NCBI GenBank assembly: GCA_000711775.1
Contig: ARYC01000216.1
Coordinates: forward strand, 62,001-126,000
Direction: 5' to 3'
Source: Oxytricha trifallax
Lineage: Eukaryota > Ciliophora > Spirotrichea > Sporadotrichida > Oxytrichidae
DNA: 64,000 nucleotides
Shown here piece after piece: positions 1 to 10,674 of this stretch. Positions within the stretch are counted from its first letter, which is position 1, and each line of letters opens with the position of its first letter. The translations under genes were made by a program, and so were the position numbers. The notes under the pieces are model-generated. The model did no database searches, was not told the DNA's origin, and saw only the letters and a list, made by a program, of their open reading frames with translations.

Positions 1-1329
1 TTAACCATTTGTTAAGCTTATCATTCTGTATATCCAGGATGTTGTTAATTTGGTTTTTAGAGTACTGAGCTTTGGTGGACTCATCAAAAGAGTCATCTTC
101 ATTTATATCAGATAACTAAGATTCATTTTCATAGAAGGTGTTATTAGTGTTTTCATTATTGTTTAAGAAGTTCGGCTTGATCTTGTCTTCATCTTCGCTG
201 ATGTTGTCTTCTAAAACAATTTGAGTGAAATTCTTAGATGTTGGTTAAACTTTTCTTTTCATATACCCTTGATTGTCCGTTTGATAGCCATCTTTTGGCC
301 TTTGTTGAGGAAATTGTAAATTCCTATAATTTTCAGAATAGATCTATTGAGGTGTACTCTTATTAAGGATTTTATGATTTTGTTGTTGAATTGTGGCTCT
401 GTTTTGGTATACAAGCTAATCCATTAGTGTTTAGCCTCTAATAAAATTAAAATTAATCGATTCAACTTATCGTTTTGAAACATTCTATTAGGTTTTTATC
501 TCTTCCTTCTCTTCGTTATCTATGTTTCCTGCTATAGCTGTTTTCTTTACTGATATCTTTTATATTTCAATAGTAAAATGAATATTGAATTTAAATCTTG
601 TTGATTTTATTTTGCTTACATTGCTACTTGCAAAACCTCTTCTTTTTCTATCCATTTCTGTTTATCTTTCTGTCCATATTGCTAAATCTTTGAGATGTGT
701 AAGACCTTTTGTTTTGCTACTCCTCGCCGATAATTGCTTCTGGTGTATTGGATTTCCTATTGATCTCTCCACTATTATAATTTAAAAATAAATTGTGATA
801 GAAAACAGGCTGTTTCTAATGGATGTCTTAAATCCTACTGCTCTTTCTTGTGCCATTCTTGCTATTATTGGATTTTTGAGACTAATTTTGATTTGATGAT
901 ACATTGCTGTCTCCACTGTTTTTCCTACTGTTAGTCTGGCTGCCGCTTCTCTTTTCCATTTTATTATATTTTTACTATGCTTGCCGCTAAATATTTGAGA
1001 TAACCTTTCTTTTGCACTCTGATCCCGTATAATTTACTTAGTCAAGCATTTTGATTTCATGAAGCTGCAGTTGCTGGTTGGATAGGGATTCATTTTCCTT
1101 TTCAGGCATCAAATGTGAAACTATCTAATTCATATCTTAAAGCATTAACTTGTTGCTAGTTATTTTTTAGTTTTATTGCTCTGAATTTGAGTTAAAACTT
1201 AACTCCTTCGGCTGGATATTATATTTCATTTTAGTGTTTGGGGTTTTGGTAACTTGATTGCTTTTCCGCTTTACTTCTTCTTATAAAGTGTATGCCTTAG
1301 TAATTGTTGATTCTCTATTCCGAATGATC
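1..1329 (-). CDS. Q/N/K/S-rich hypothetical protein, runs off left edge
   Basis: Not recognised. Read on the minus strand with TAA/TAG as Gln, the region is open over most of its length and encodes a low-complexity Gln/Asn/Lys/Ser-rich, probably disordered polypeptide. One frame runs from about 1329 to a TGA at 567-569. A second frame, open from about 760 leftwards and containing an ATG at 424, continues past the window edge. The change of frame around 570-760 could be an intron, an IES or an indel; I could not place it. The gene just to the right (1400-2889) is on the same strand and its frame stays open toward this one across only about 70 AT-rich bases, so both may be parts of one gene with its start at 2889. 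No domain or membrane segment seen. Confidence 0.5.
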
Positions 1330-1399
1330 AAATAAAAAGAATATTAAATTGAATTAGAATACATAAATGATTAAGGAATTTTTTGTAGGAAATTTCTAA

Positions 1400-2889
1400 A
1401 CACTTTATTTTAAGTTTGAGAAGTTGCTTAATGTTTCTGCAATCATAGGTTCTATATAAAAATTTACATAATAGAAAGTACCTTGAGAGGAATTTAAATG
1501 CCTGAATCTTGTTTTTTTATTGTAATTTGGCTTGTAGGGGCTGATGTTATTTGGATCTTCCTTTTCAAAAACATGACAGAGAATTATGCGTTCGTACTCT
1601 AAAAAAATAAATAAATCTTTGCGAGGGTTTATGTCTTCATCTTTCAACTTTTGCCTTTTGCTTTTAAGCTATCTTAAGATTTCAGGTCTTCTGTAGTCAT
1701 TGTGATACTCTAAATAAAAATAAATTTGAAAATTAGGTATTTACCATCTCTCAAAATAACACTGTGCATGAAGTAAGTTTCATCCCCATTTTTAGTTTTA
1801 GCTACTAAATATCTGGAAATGGGGTAATGTTTGGGCAGATCTGTCACAAAGTTTATTTTCTTCCATTTGAATTCTTTTCTCTGTCCACCACTCGAATCTT
1901 CCTTTAACCTTGGGAAGCCAAATTCTCTCAAATGAAATCCTTTGATAAAATAAACCAGACCATCTACAGAACAAAAATTTTATTACGAATTATAATCTTA
2001 CTGTATGGTCGTTCATAAACCTCTGGATCTTGCTGTTAATAGTTGACATTGTAATAAACCAAAGTGATTGTAAGTTTTATAGTGTCTCAATATGAATCCA
2101 TACTCTTCACCCTTAAGCAATCTCTTGTTTAAGGGAAAGAGAATAAGTCCATTGGGATCAAATTCGTATTAATCTTAAATCTTGAATTCTTCAGAGATGT
2201 ACTTCATAAAAACTTTGGCTTCTCGATGATATCTCACCATGTTGGAATTAAACTCTGGATATAGCACTTTATCAATAAACATAGGCATTCTTTCGTAAAT
2301 TGACTTTTTAGGCTAAGGAGGTGCTATTTCACATTACTCGTTCTTATGTTCATCTATTTGCTAAGATTTTACAGCAAAGAGCTATTAAATAAAGTTAATA
2401 GGATAAGCTATTATGGTGTCGAGGTTTTGATCTGAGGTTAAGGATTTTCATCACTTTTAAGCTGCGATTTAGTGGCTACCATTATAGATGTTAGTTCTTC
2501 TTTTTGAGTTTCTGAGATAGGATCTCTAGTTTATGCAGTCTCTATCTCATCAATTTGTTTAACATGTTCAATGAAGCCATTCTGTTTTAACTCATTGAAA
2601 GTTGATGTCTATAAGGGTTTGATTGAGCTTAGAAATGTGAATTATTTGTTGTAGATTAATTGATAAGATATACCCAAATTGTTGAGTTAATGAAATTTCT
2701 GATACTTGTTCTAATTCTTACCAAGTTATGATTTGAGAAGGAGTGCTCATTGTTGCTTTAAGGCTCTGACCTAAGTTCCTTAACCATCTATGTCTAGTTG
2801 GCATTTTAAGTTTTAATTCTCTCTACATTCAACCGGAATCTTTCGATATCGAAATTATCCGACAAATTTGTTTTAGATGGTGAGTTCAT
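1400..2889 (-). CDS. hypothetical protein with two short introns
   Basis: Not recognised. The proposed start is the ATG at 2887-2889 (MNSPSKTNLSDNFD...). The N-terminal third is polar and low complexity. The C-terminal half looks globular (ERMPMFIDKVLYPEF, then FHLREFGFPRLKEDSSGG, then DLPKHYPISRYLVAKTKNG). Two GT-AG introns are clear because splicing joins good frames: 1964-2001 (38 bp; ERPY joins NGLVYF) and 1710-1744 (35 bp; ILRD joins EYHNDY). A one-base frame change near 2090 and another near 2650-2700 remain unexplained. The frame does not meet a TGA at its leftmost end (TAA at 1405 is Gln), so the true stop may lie further left, possibly in the neighbouring Q/N-rich region. Confidence 0.5.
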
Positions 2890-3105
2890 TTATATTTTTA
2901 TTAAGGACTATTAAATTATTAGACTCTTAAATATACTTCAAATCTATATTATCCCTTTGTTTCAATAATAATGCCTTATCTACTTATATATAATTGTGTA
3001 TAAGTAAAAAGAAATATTGAATTAAAATAAATCTTTAAGGCTTTTAAAATCCTAAATTTTATTATAAATACCTTTATTATCCTGCAGAGTACACGAAAAA
3101 TAAAC

Positions 3106-5057
3106 ATGGAATCAAATTCTATAAAACTGAATGATGTATTTGACTAAAATTTAATCATAATTCTCACAAGCTTCTTGGGATTCGAAGATGTCTTGCATGT
3201 ATAAAAACTAAACTTACTTGAATTATTTTTTATTTTTAGCATGCATTATCCAAGCTAAACAAGCAATTTAATAAGTAACTCGACGGGTCACTGGACTACT
3301 TATGGAAGCAATTATATGTTGAGGAATTCTTGCATGAAAATTACGTAGACCATCAAAAAGTTGAAGGTGAATCTTATCGTGACTTCTTCATTAGATCATT
3401 TGGAATTTATCAAAGAATGAGAATGACAATGAGAGAAATATTCAGAATCACACTTGAGAAGAGCACAGAGGATAGACAAGAAGGATTTCTAAGGAGTTTC
3501 ACTAATAGAAAGCCTCATTCATACATAGCTGGCTAAAAATACATCACTTTTTAATATGAATGCTTTTAAACCCAGATATTCAATTATAAATGATTGGATA
3601 ATTCATTAAAATAAATTAATAATAAAGTTTCTTTTATATATAAAAGAAACTTATAATCATAAAATTTGATTTTTAAGCTTAAGAATTTCTAATTATAATG
3701 CAGGTAAATTTATTTGTTTTAAGTATTGGCATTACAAGAACTTTGAGGAGAAAAATAGTTAATAATAGGACATCATCCATTTATTGATTCAATAAAATTA
3801 GTACTATATCATTGAGAATTATAAGCTTTTAAACACAAGATTTTACGATCATCATTTGCAGTTATGCATATTTAATTATTTTTAATAATTAATGCTTGCT
3901 TTCTCCTTCTACAGTAAAAATGGTCTAGAATATACTGTATCAGAGATATAAATAAATTTAGCTGCCTTTTATGCACGTACTAAACTACAGAACACTCTCT
4001 TATAATTGATGTGAACAATGATTACCAGTAGGGTCATGGTTCTCTAATATCTTAAGGTGGGCCTGACAGAACAGTTTTCCTATACTTGGGCAAGGATATT
4101 CTTTCTTATATGGAGAGTCACCTGAGAAAACTTTAGGCAGATTACTACTATTCTTTAAGAGGAGAGGTAGAATCCTATGAGAGAAATCCCAGAGATGCGT
4201 TTGGCAGTACTACAATCACTAATGGTGTGAAAATTGATGCAGTTGCTAATTACATTCACATTTTTAGTGTTTTTGATAAGGAGCACTATGGAAATGAATG
4301 CAGGTACTTCTTCTCTTATTAAATTCGTATTTCTGCTGACCCTAATCATCAAGGGGAATTTCATAAATGTTAATTAAAGGTAAGTTTAATAGTCTAATAA
4401 AATTTTAAATGTTCTATAGAATCGATTTTGGAGAATTTAAGAAGGAGATGAAGTCAATGAAACTCAAGGACCAGGTGTGATTGGGAAGTACCCAATTGTA
4501 GAACAAGGTATGAGAGAATTTGTTTATGAAAGTTGTTGCCCAACTAAAGTACTTGGGACCTAAATGACAACTTTATATTTAAATCTTATTCTTTAAAAAT
4601 GAATATTAATAATTTATTTAAAAACTTTAAATAAATTAAGTCGTAGAATTAGAAGAGTAAATGGCGAAGTTTATTTTTCACTCTCATATAATAAGAAAAT
4701 AAAATCTGGAAATTATTTTCTATGTTAAAGTAAATGATTATTAATCAATTTGACTGCTAAATAAATTAATTTAGTGGATTTCTATCTAAATTTAAATCAA
4801 ATAAACTATTAGAAAATAATGCAATAAACTATCAAAGGTTTTTTATTTCTAGCTATGATTTTAAGACTTTTATTTCAATATTTGGGGTTTTATAAATATA
4901 TAAAATGAGTGGATATTTTGAATTCCAATACCTCGAAGGGCCTAACGAAGGTTATTCCTTTAAAGCTAAAATTGACCCATTTACTTTAAATCTAGAAGAA
5001 GGCACCAGACTGATAAAAAATCCTATTTTCGAACCTTGGATGCACTAGCACCAGTGA
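3106..5057 (+). CDS. F-box / SUKH-like / ApaG-domain protein (FBXO3-like)
   Basis: Likely substrate adaptor of an SCF ubiquitin ligase. From the ATG at 3106-3108, residues about 7-50 form an F-box (LNDVFDQNLI, FLGFEDVLHALSKLNKQF, LDYLWKQLY). A middle region (about 3.7-4.15 kb; FLYLGKDILSYMESH) resembles the SUKH/KNR4 part of FBXO3. An ApaG (DUF525) domain follows: YFFSYQIRISADP, NRFWRIQEGDEV, the signature ETQGPGVIGKYPIVEQG and YESCCPTKVLGTQM, then SGYFEFQYLEGPNEG. F-box plus ApaG is the FBXO3 architecture. GT-AG introns lie at 3199-3239 and at about 4380-4420. A 341-bp IES (4568-4908) splits the ApaG domain after GTQM. The stop is TGA 5055-5057. Boundaries between 3.54 and 4.03 kb are not fully resolved. 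A second copy follows at once on the same strand. Confidence 0.8.
4568..4908 (+). other. IES in the FBXO3-like gene, pointer AAATGA
   Basis: The 6-bp repeat AAATGA stands at 4562-4567 and 4903-4908. Deleting 4568-4908 (341 bp, strongly AT-rich, no open frame) joins GGG ACC TAA ATG A to GT GGA TAT TTT, giving GTQMSGYFEFQY. That is the expected uninterrupted ApaG core (family pattern GTM-x-G-x-Y). There is no GT-AG pair, so it is not an intron. Confidence 0.85.
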
Positions 5058-5313
5058 AATATATTCATTTAACAGTAATCTATTTAAACTGAATATAATT
5101 TTTATTGAGATTATTCTTGAATGATTTGGTCAAATATGCATGATAAAACAGAATGAGAATTTAAGATAATACTCTTTATAAATTACATTAATATAATTAA
5201 ACTTTAAATAACGTGTACTACCATAATAATAATTCTCTCAACTCAATATAGCTTAAAAAAATCAATTATAACATAGATTTAATTGTTAATTTTAAATGAT
5301 TTTATGTATAATA

Positions 5314-7377
5314 ATGGAAAAATCAAAGAAATTGTCTACATTTACGTGTACCTTTGACTAGAATTTAATAACAATCCTCGTGAGTTATCTCGACTTTCAA
5401 TCTGCTTTTTGCAGTCTTTCGAACATCAATCGACAAATGAATGGCTATTTTAAGGATGAGGGTGTTGACTACATCTGGAAACTTCTTTTTACTATTGAGG
5501 GATTCATAAAAGCATTTTCATTTTTGTAATAAGCATAATAATAATATGAGTAAGCAATACAGAATTTTCAGCCTATGAGTATCCTGACCATAAAAAGGGC
5601 AATGATGAGTCCTAATTATAATTCTTCAAGAGATCATTTTAAAAGTACAAATTATTCAGACACTTACTCAAAAATATTTTTGAACTAACAAATAAAAAAA
5701 GAAACAAGAAATGTGTTTTATTTATTTATTTGATCAGAAATAATATGGGTTCCTGCGTAACTTCGAAGACAGAGAGGTGCCTCAATTTCATTACATATAA
5801 GAATAGATAACTTTTGAGATAGAGTGTCTTTTCAAGAACTTGAATGATCAAGACCCCAGCAATATGGTTCTCGACCCCGACGAAGAGCACGAGTACTTCT
5901 CAAATTTCAAGCTATAATCGCTTATCTTCAATAATTACAACCTATAAACAGTGTTGCTCACTCCTTCTTCTATTTTGAATTTCCGAATGATCCTACAGCT
6001 TAAGACGGGTATAAAATGCTTCCCATTCACACATACAAATAAATATCGCCAATGTAACTTTGTGGATCTCAACAATTACTTTGGCAAAGGCTGCAATGCA
6101 GTGTTGAGTATCACTGGAACTGATAAAACCCACGCTCTCTTCGTAGCCCCCTCAGTAGAGGCTTATAATTTTATTAAATATAGATTGTAATCATCAGCAA
6201 TAATTACTTTTTTATCATTGAATTATATTTGACACGTCATTATTAGCTACTTAAAGACGACAACCTATTTGTGCATAACGGAGAGATTCATTCATTCCTT
6301 AAAAACCCACTCACAAACAACGGAAGCATCACAGTTACAAACGGCATCCGAATTAAATTTATATTCAATTGTGTTTTATAATGCAAATTTTTGTCAAATC
6401 TAACTGATAAGTGAATTTTTAATTCTAAATTATTTATAAGAGATATGATGAATAGAAGTACAAGCTCAGATTGTGCATATGTTTTGCCGATTTGACCAAA
6501 GTGTTCACCAGGACGCCCCTAAATACTCTTTCGTTTATCAAATGAGAATCTCTGTTGACAAATCAGCCTTGCCACTCCCTAAAATTTTTCCCCAATTAAA
6601 TTCGACTTATTATTTGTTATTTTTCGAGCAATACCTTATAAAATATTAGACTAGACGAGGACAATGAAGAAGGAGATGGTCAAAATTAATAATACGAATA
6701 AATAGAGCAGACAGAAAATTAAGAAGACATTAAAATTAATGTTCCGTCAAGTCTTAATATTAATTAAGTCTAAACCAGCTAATAAAAGTTCGCTCCCTGT
6801 AAAATACTGGTAAGTAACCCATTATTTATATTGATATTGTAGGATTAATTATTTTTTATTAGTATAAAATTTTTAAGTATTATTATCTTTTATTATGGAA
6901 TAAATTCTTATAGTAAAGGCACTATCGTATATCAAACGGAACACACAGTCGAATAGTCGCTGGAAACGGACTTAACTGCAATGAGAAGCGTTATCCAGTC
7001 TTCAAAAAGGCCACCGATCAACCATTCGTATATCAAAATTATTTTATCCTCTCATAATATATATTTACTCAATGATTTTATAAAATTGCCTTGAAATGAA
7101 TGATTTGAATTACACAATCGAGGGATACTATACTTTCCGCTATCTTCGTGATGGAGAAGAAGGCGACGATAAACCAGAAAATATAGCTGATGTAGATCCG
7201 AAACTCCTCTTCAAAGTTTACACAATTTATTTTGCATTATAATGTTTAAGCTTACATAAATCCATTCACAACTTACCACTGCCAGAAGGTCAGGCAGTTC
7301 AATAAAAGAAACCCTTAATTCGAGGGTCATATGAATTTTAACTGAGTCCTATAGTATTTAACCAAATACCCCTTTGA
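5314..7377 (+). CDS. second F-box / ApaG protein, diverged tandem copy
   Basis: Tandem paralogue of the upstream FBXO3-like gene. ATG 5314-5316 opens an F-box-like stretch (TCTFDQNLITILVSYLDF, SAFCSLSNINRQM, DYIWKLLF) that aligns with FDQNLIIILTSFLGF of the neighbour. Matching blocks continue in order: YEYPDHKKGNDESQLQFF versus ENYVDHQKVEGESYRDFF; NNGSITVTNGIRI versus FGSTTITNGVKI; VYQMRISVDKS versus SYQIRISADPN; then ApaG strands (YTIEGYYTFRYLRDGEEG) and IRGSYEFQLSPIVF before a TGA at 7375-7377. It is cut into many pieces by GT-AG introns and AT-rich inserts at about 5.52-5.57, 6.19-6.24, 6.36-6.46, 6.58-6.63, 6.81-6.91, 7.03-7.08 and 7.21-7.25 kb. An acidic insertion (LDEDNEEGDG) is unique to this copy. 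The ApaG glycine signature is poorly kept, so function may have diverged. Confidence 0.65.
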
Positions 7378-8463
7378 TGGGAGCTTCTGGAATCCTAATA
7401 TATAAATCACTTATAAATAATAATATTGCAATACACAATTAAAACATTCTAATTTATTTGCTGAATTAATTTTGTATTTATTCAATATTAAATAAAGGAG
7501 GTTGTGTGAAATAGTGAGTGCGTGACTAAAGAAAGGAAAAACTCTCAACTTATCATAACAACCTGATTCAAAAAATTGTACAGAAAAACTATAAAATATT
7601 GATATAAAATTATACTAAGGTCCGTTATATACCAGTGTTGTACTTAAGTATGGTTAAAATTATTTGGTTTTAAATTAAAAAAGTCATTCACAATCTTTAT
7701 TTAAGAATATTTTACTTTCAAAGCCTATTAGCAAATTTAATAAACGTTTCAATATTTAGAACTTAATCAAACTAGAAATTTAGTATCTACATATAAGAAT
7801 TGGTTAATATGGTATTCCTTAATTTTAAAGCAGAACTTTTAAAATAGAAACTCTTTCTAAATCCCTTCATAGTCGATATAGATAACTCAAGTTATCTATA
7901 TCATAGATTCGCATTATTTTTATTCGAATTATAGAAATAGGGAAAGCGCGAACCAGCCTTTCCAATACTGAAATTCTTTCTAAACTCACTTATATTACGT
8001 ACTTTAAAAAAAATATCTTATAGTGTTTTTTCTGGTATCCACTTCTCTAATAAATTCCTTAATTCTCGCACCTAGGAAACCAGACTTATTCCTGAAATTA
8101 TATAAAAACCGATCAGAAAGCAATTAGCTTTTTATTTTAATAATAGAATAGTAAATATAACATTCAATTATTTGTTAAGTAAAAAAAATAACCCCTATAA
8201 TCTCACTTTTTAATCCCCATTGACGTAATTGATTTAATGAGTCTAAATAGGTACCTATTCTTTAAATTTGAATATAATTAATATCAAATAATTTAATTAT
8301 ATTATTATTTATATCTTGCAATCTCTTTCTTTAGACTATTTTTTTCTATTTGTATTAACTTTTCTCAGTTTACAGTATTTACTTTATAAATCTCTTGAAT
8401 TAGAATTTTTGAAGTTTAACATTACAATAAAAATAAATATAGTAAATTAATTTTAATTACAAA
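7378..8463. other. AT-rich spacer, no gene seen
   Basis: About 1.1 kb between the stop of the second F-box gene and the ATG of the next gene. It is very AT-rich with frequent TGA in all frames. The only distinct structure is the perfect palindrome at 7875-7902. It may be germline-limited spacer. Confidence 0.6.
7875..7902. repeat. perfect inverted repeat, 13-bp arms, 2-bp loop
   Basis: GATATAGATAACT is followed by CA and then its exact reverse complement AGTTATCTATATC. It lies in non-coding DNA; the arms are unusually long for chance even in AT-rich sequence. Confidence 0.85.
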
Positions 8464-10558
8464 ATGTCTTATTCAGGCGCAGGCTCGATATCGTTAAAAG
8501 CAAAGTAAAATGTGCTTAGTAACCCCAAAACCCGATATCATTCGATAAATAATTATAACCCGATTACTGAAAGAGTGGGTAGTTCTCATAATTAAAATGG
8601 AAGATTGAATCATAGCAGTATGACTATAAATTATGTAAAATTAATTATAGATTTACTTTAAAATTGATAAATTTTTATATTAGTAATATTGACAGTGGCA
8701 ATTAAAAATTTAGAGATAGCTCAATTTACAACAAAAATTTGAGCATATAAATCATGAAGGAGCAAGCTTTTAAAAACAGAGAGATAGAACTTAGAAAGTA
8801 ATTCAAAAACAATATTTTCATTCTTTACCATTATTAATCTATCTTGTAGAAAATATGAAGGAATGGACTTGGAAAAGCTTAAAGAATTATTACCAAATAT
8901 ATCAAACAGGTCGACATACAATATAGAATAAGTCTACACTAGACCACTCTCACCAACAGCTCTGAATAAGCAATCTTACCTAGAAATATTCAACAGCAGA
9001 AAGGAAAGCATGCGAAAGCACCTAAACTACATAAATTACACAAACACTAACTATAACGTAGTCTCAAATAATGTGATAGGAAACGAAGGAGATGCCTATC
9101 AAAACTATCTAGTCAAAAGATTGGATTACGAAAGTTAGGTTCCTTAGTATAAAGCAGCACAAGAAAATAACTTTTTCTCCTCACATAATTAAGTCATAGC
9201 ACAAAAGATTATGGATCCCAGCAAGTTCGATATGATAAACTCTGATAGGAAATAAATGCGCCTTTAAATGAAATCTCACATTCTTAAGAATATTAAAAAA
9301 GCTAAAGAGAGATCAGTGCATAATGGCAGTATAGGAGCTATGAGTAATGGTTTTAGCCAATCCCAAAATCAAAGCAAGATTGGACATTATTAAACGAATA
9401 ATGTGAACACTCATAGACAATCAATCGATCAAACTGTAGTGGACGTTACCACAACTAAAATAGATAAACCTAGTTTCACTACTAAAAATTTCTATAAATA
9501 TCTCGAGCATTCAAAACCTAAATCTGTTATTTAAACTAGAGCTGGGTCAAATTAGTACTAAATTTATAATATTTTATTTTTAATATGTAAATATGTAATT
9601 TTAAGTTTAGAAGCTCGACAACCAGACATTATTTAATAAACATGATAAAAATGAAATTTTATCTCGGTTAAATCCCTCTAAATTAAAAACTAAATACTAT
9701 TAAGATTTCGATTAAAAACCTGACAACGATATCATTTCAGTAATTGGAAAATAAAATAGCATTAAATAAAATGCATACACTGATTAAAACGTTGACTTAG
9801 AAACACAAAGCAAAATCAATGATAAATATATGAAAAAGCTTGCAGATAAACGAAGGTAAATGAGTTCATAAGCTAACAAATTCAGACTAAATCATAATAA
9901 TCTCAAAGAGTTATCGAGATAGAGCAACATGAGTATGAATAACTCAAAGTCAGCAAGAGATATACCAAAAGCCAATAAAAGTTATATCGGAGGCATGGAT
10001 CCTTTAAGCGAGTACAGCAATAATAATTCAGTTGCATTCTCTAAAAGGTGGTAAAATCTAGAAAATTACATTCAAAATAAAAAGTCAAAGAAGGTTAAAG
10101 ATTTGGCTTACAGTCATGCTTAAAGTATAGCAGAAAACAACGAAAAGTCTGAGCTACAATTATGTGATGGTAAAAGTCAGAATTCTAAGATATAACAGAG
10201 CAAAATTCGTTACAGAACTCGCAGCGTCGCTGAACCCTTAGAAGTCATCTAAGACGAACTAGATGGGTAATATAGTCGTACCAAGAATGATGAAAATAAA
10301 AATGAGCTTTAAATAGACGAAATCAGTATGAAAGACTTAGATCAGTTTTAAGATGATGATGACCTGAGTAATAGCAGCGATAGTGAAAATGACACTCACT
10401 TAAATAGTGTGGAAGATAATCAAGTTCAAAATATTAACTCCAATAGTAGAGACAAAAATTTCAAAGTAAAAGTAAAAAAATTGAAGGAAAAACTCAAGGA
10501 TGAGCAAAAGAAGAGGGGAGATTTGGAAAAACTGTTATAAAAAGTTAGACAAATATGA
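8464..10558 (+). CDS. Asn/Ser/Lys-rich hypothetical protein with C-terminal coiled coil
   Basis: Not recognised. It starts at ATG 8464-8466 (MSYSGAGSISLKAKQN) and ends at TGA 10556-10558, roughly 600 residues with TAA/TAG as Gln. Most of it is polar and disordered, with acidic stretches (QDDDDLSNSSDSEND) before a terminal lysine/glutamate heptad-like coiled coil (KLKEKLKDEQKKRGDLEK). Frames join across about 8640-8690, a GT-AG intron ending at about 8852, and an AT-rich insert at about 9555-9615 (intron or IES). The long central frame from about 8860 to 9560 is uninterrupted. Confidence 0.65.
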
Positions 10559-10674
10559 TATTAAACATAAACTTGTTAATTATTAATATATACTGCTTAG
10601 TTATTTTATAAGAACTTTAGCTTACTCTATTAATATAAGATTACTTATTTAAGGTTTTATAATTCTAATATCTT

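Noticed and set aside
585-785. Plus-strand Leu-rich frame, 66 codons
   Set aside because: Antisense of the Q/N/K-rich minus-strand coding region; T-rich by mirror of A-rich codons.
4881-4891. TTTGGGGTTTT inside the FBXO3-like IES as a TBE end
   Set aside because: Only one half-repeat, no partner and no ATT duplication; the segment is explained by the AAATGA pointers.
8521-8540. CCCCAAAACCC near the start of the gene at 8464
   Set aside because: Lies in an open frame (SNPKTRY) with no inverted partner or target duplication; single occurrence.
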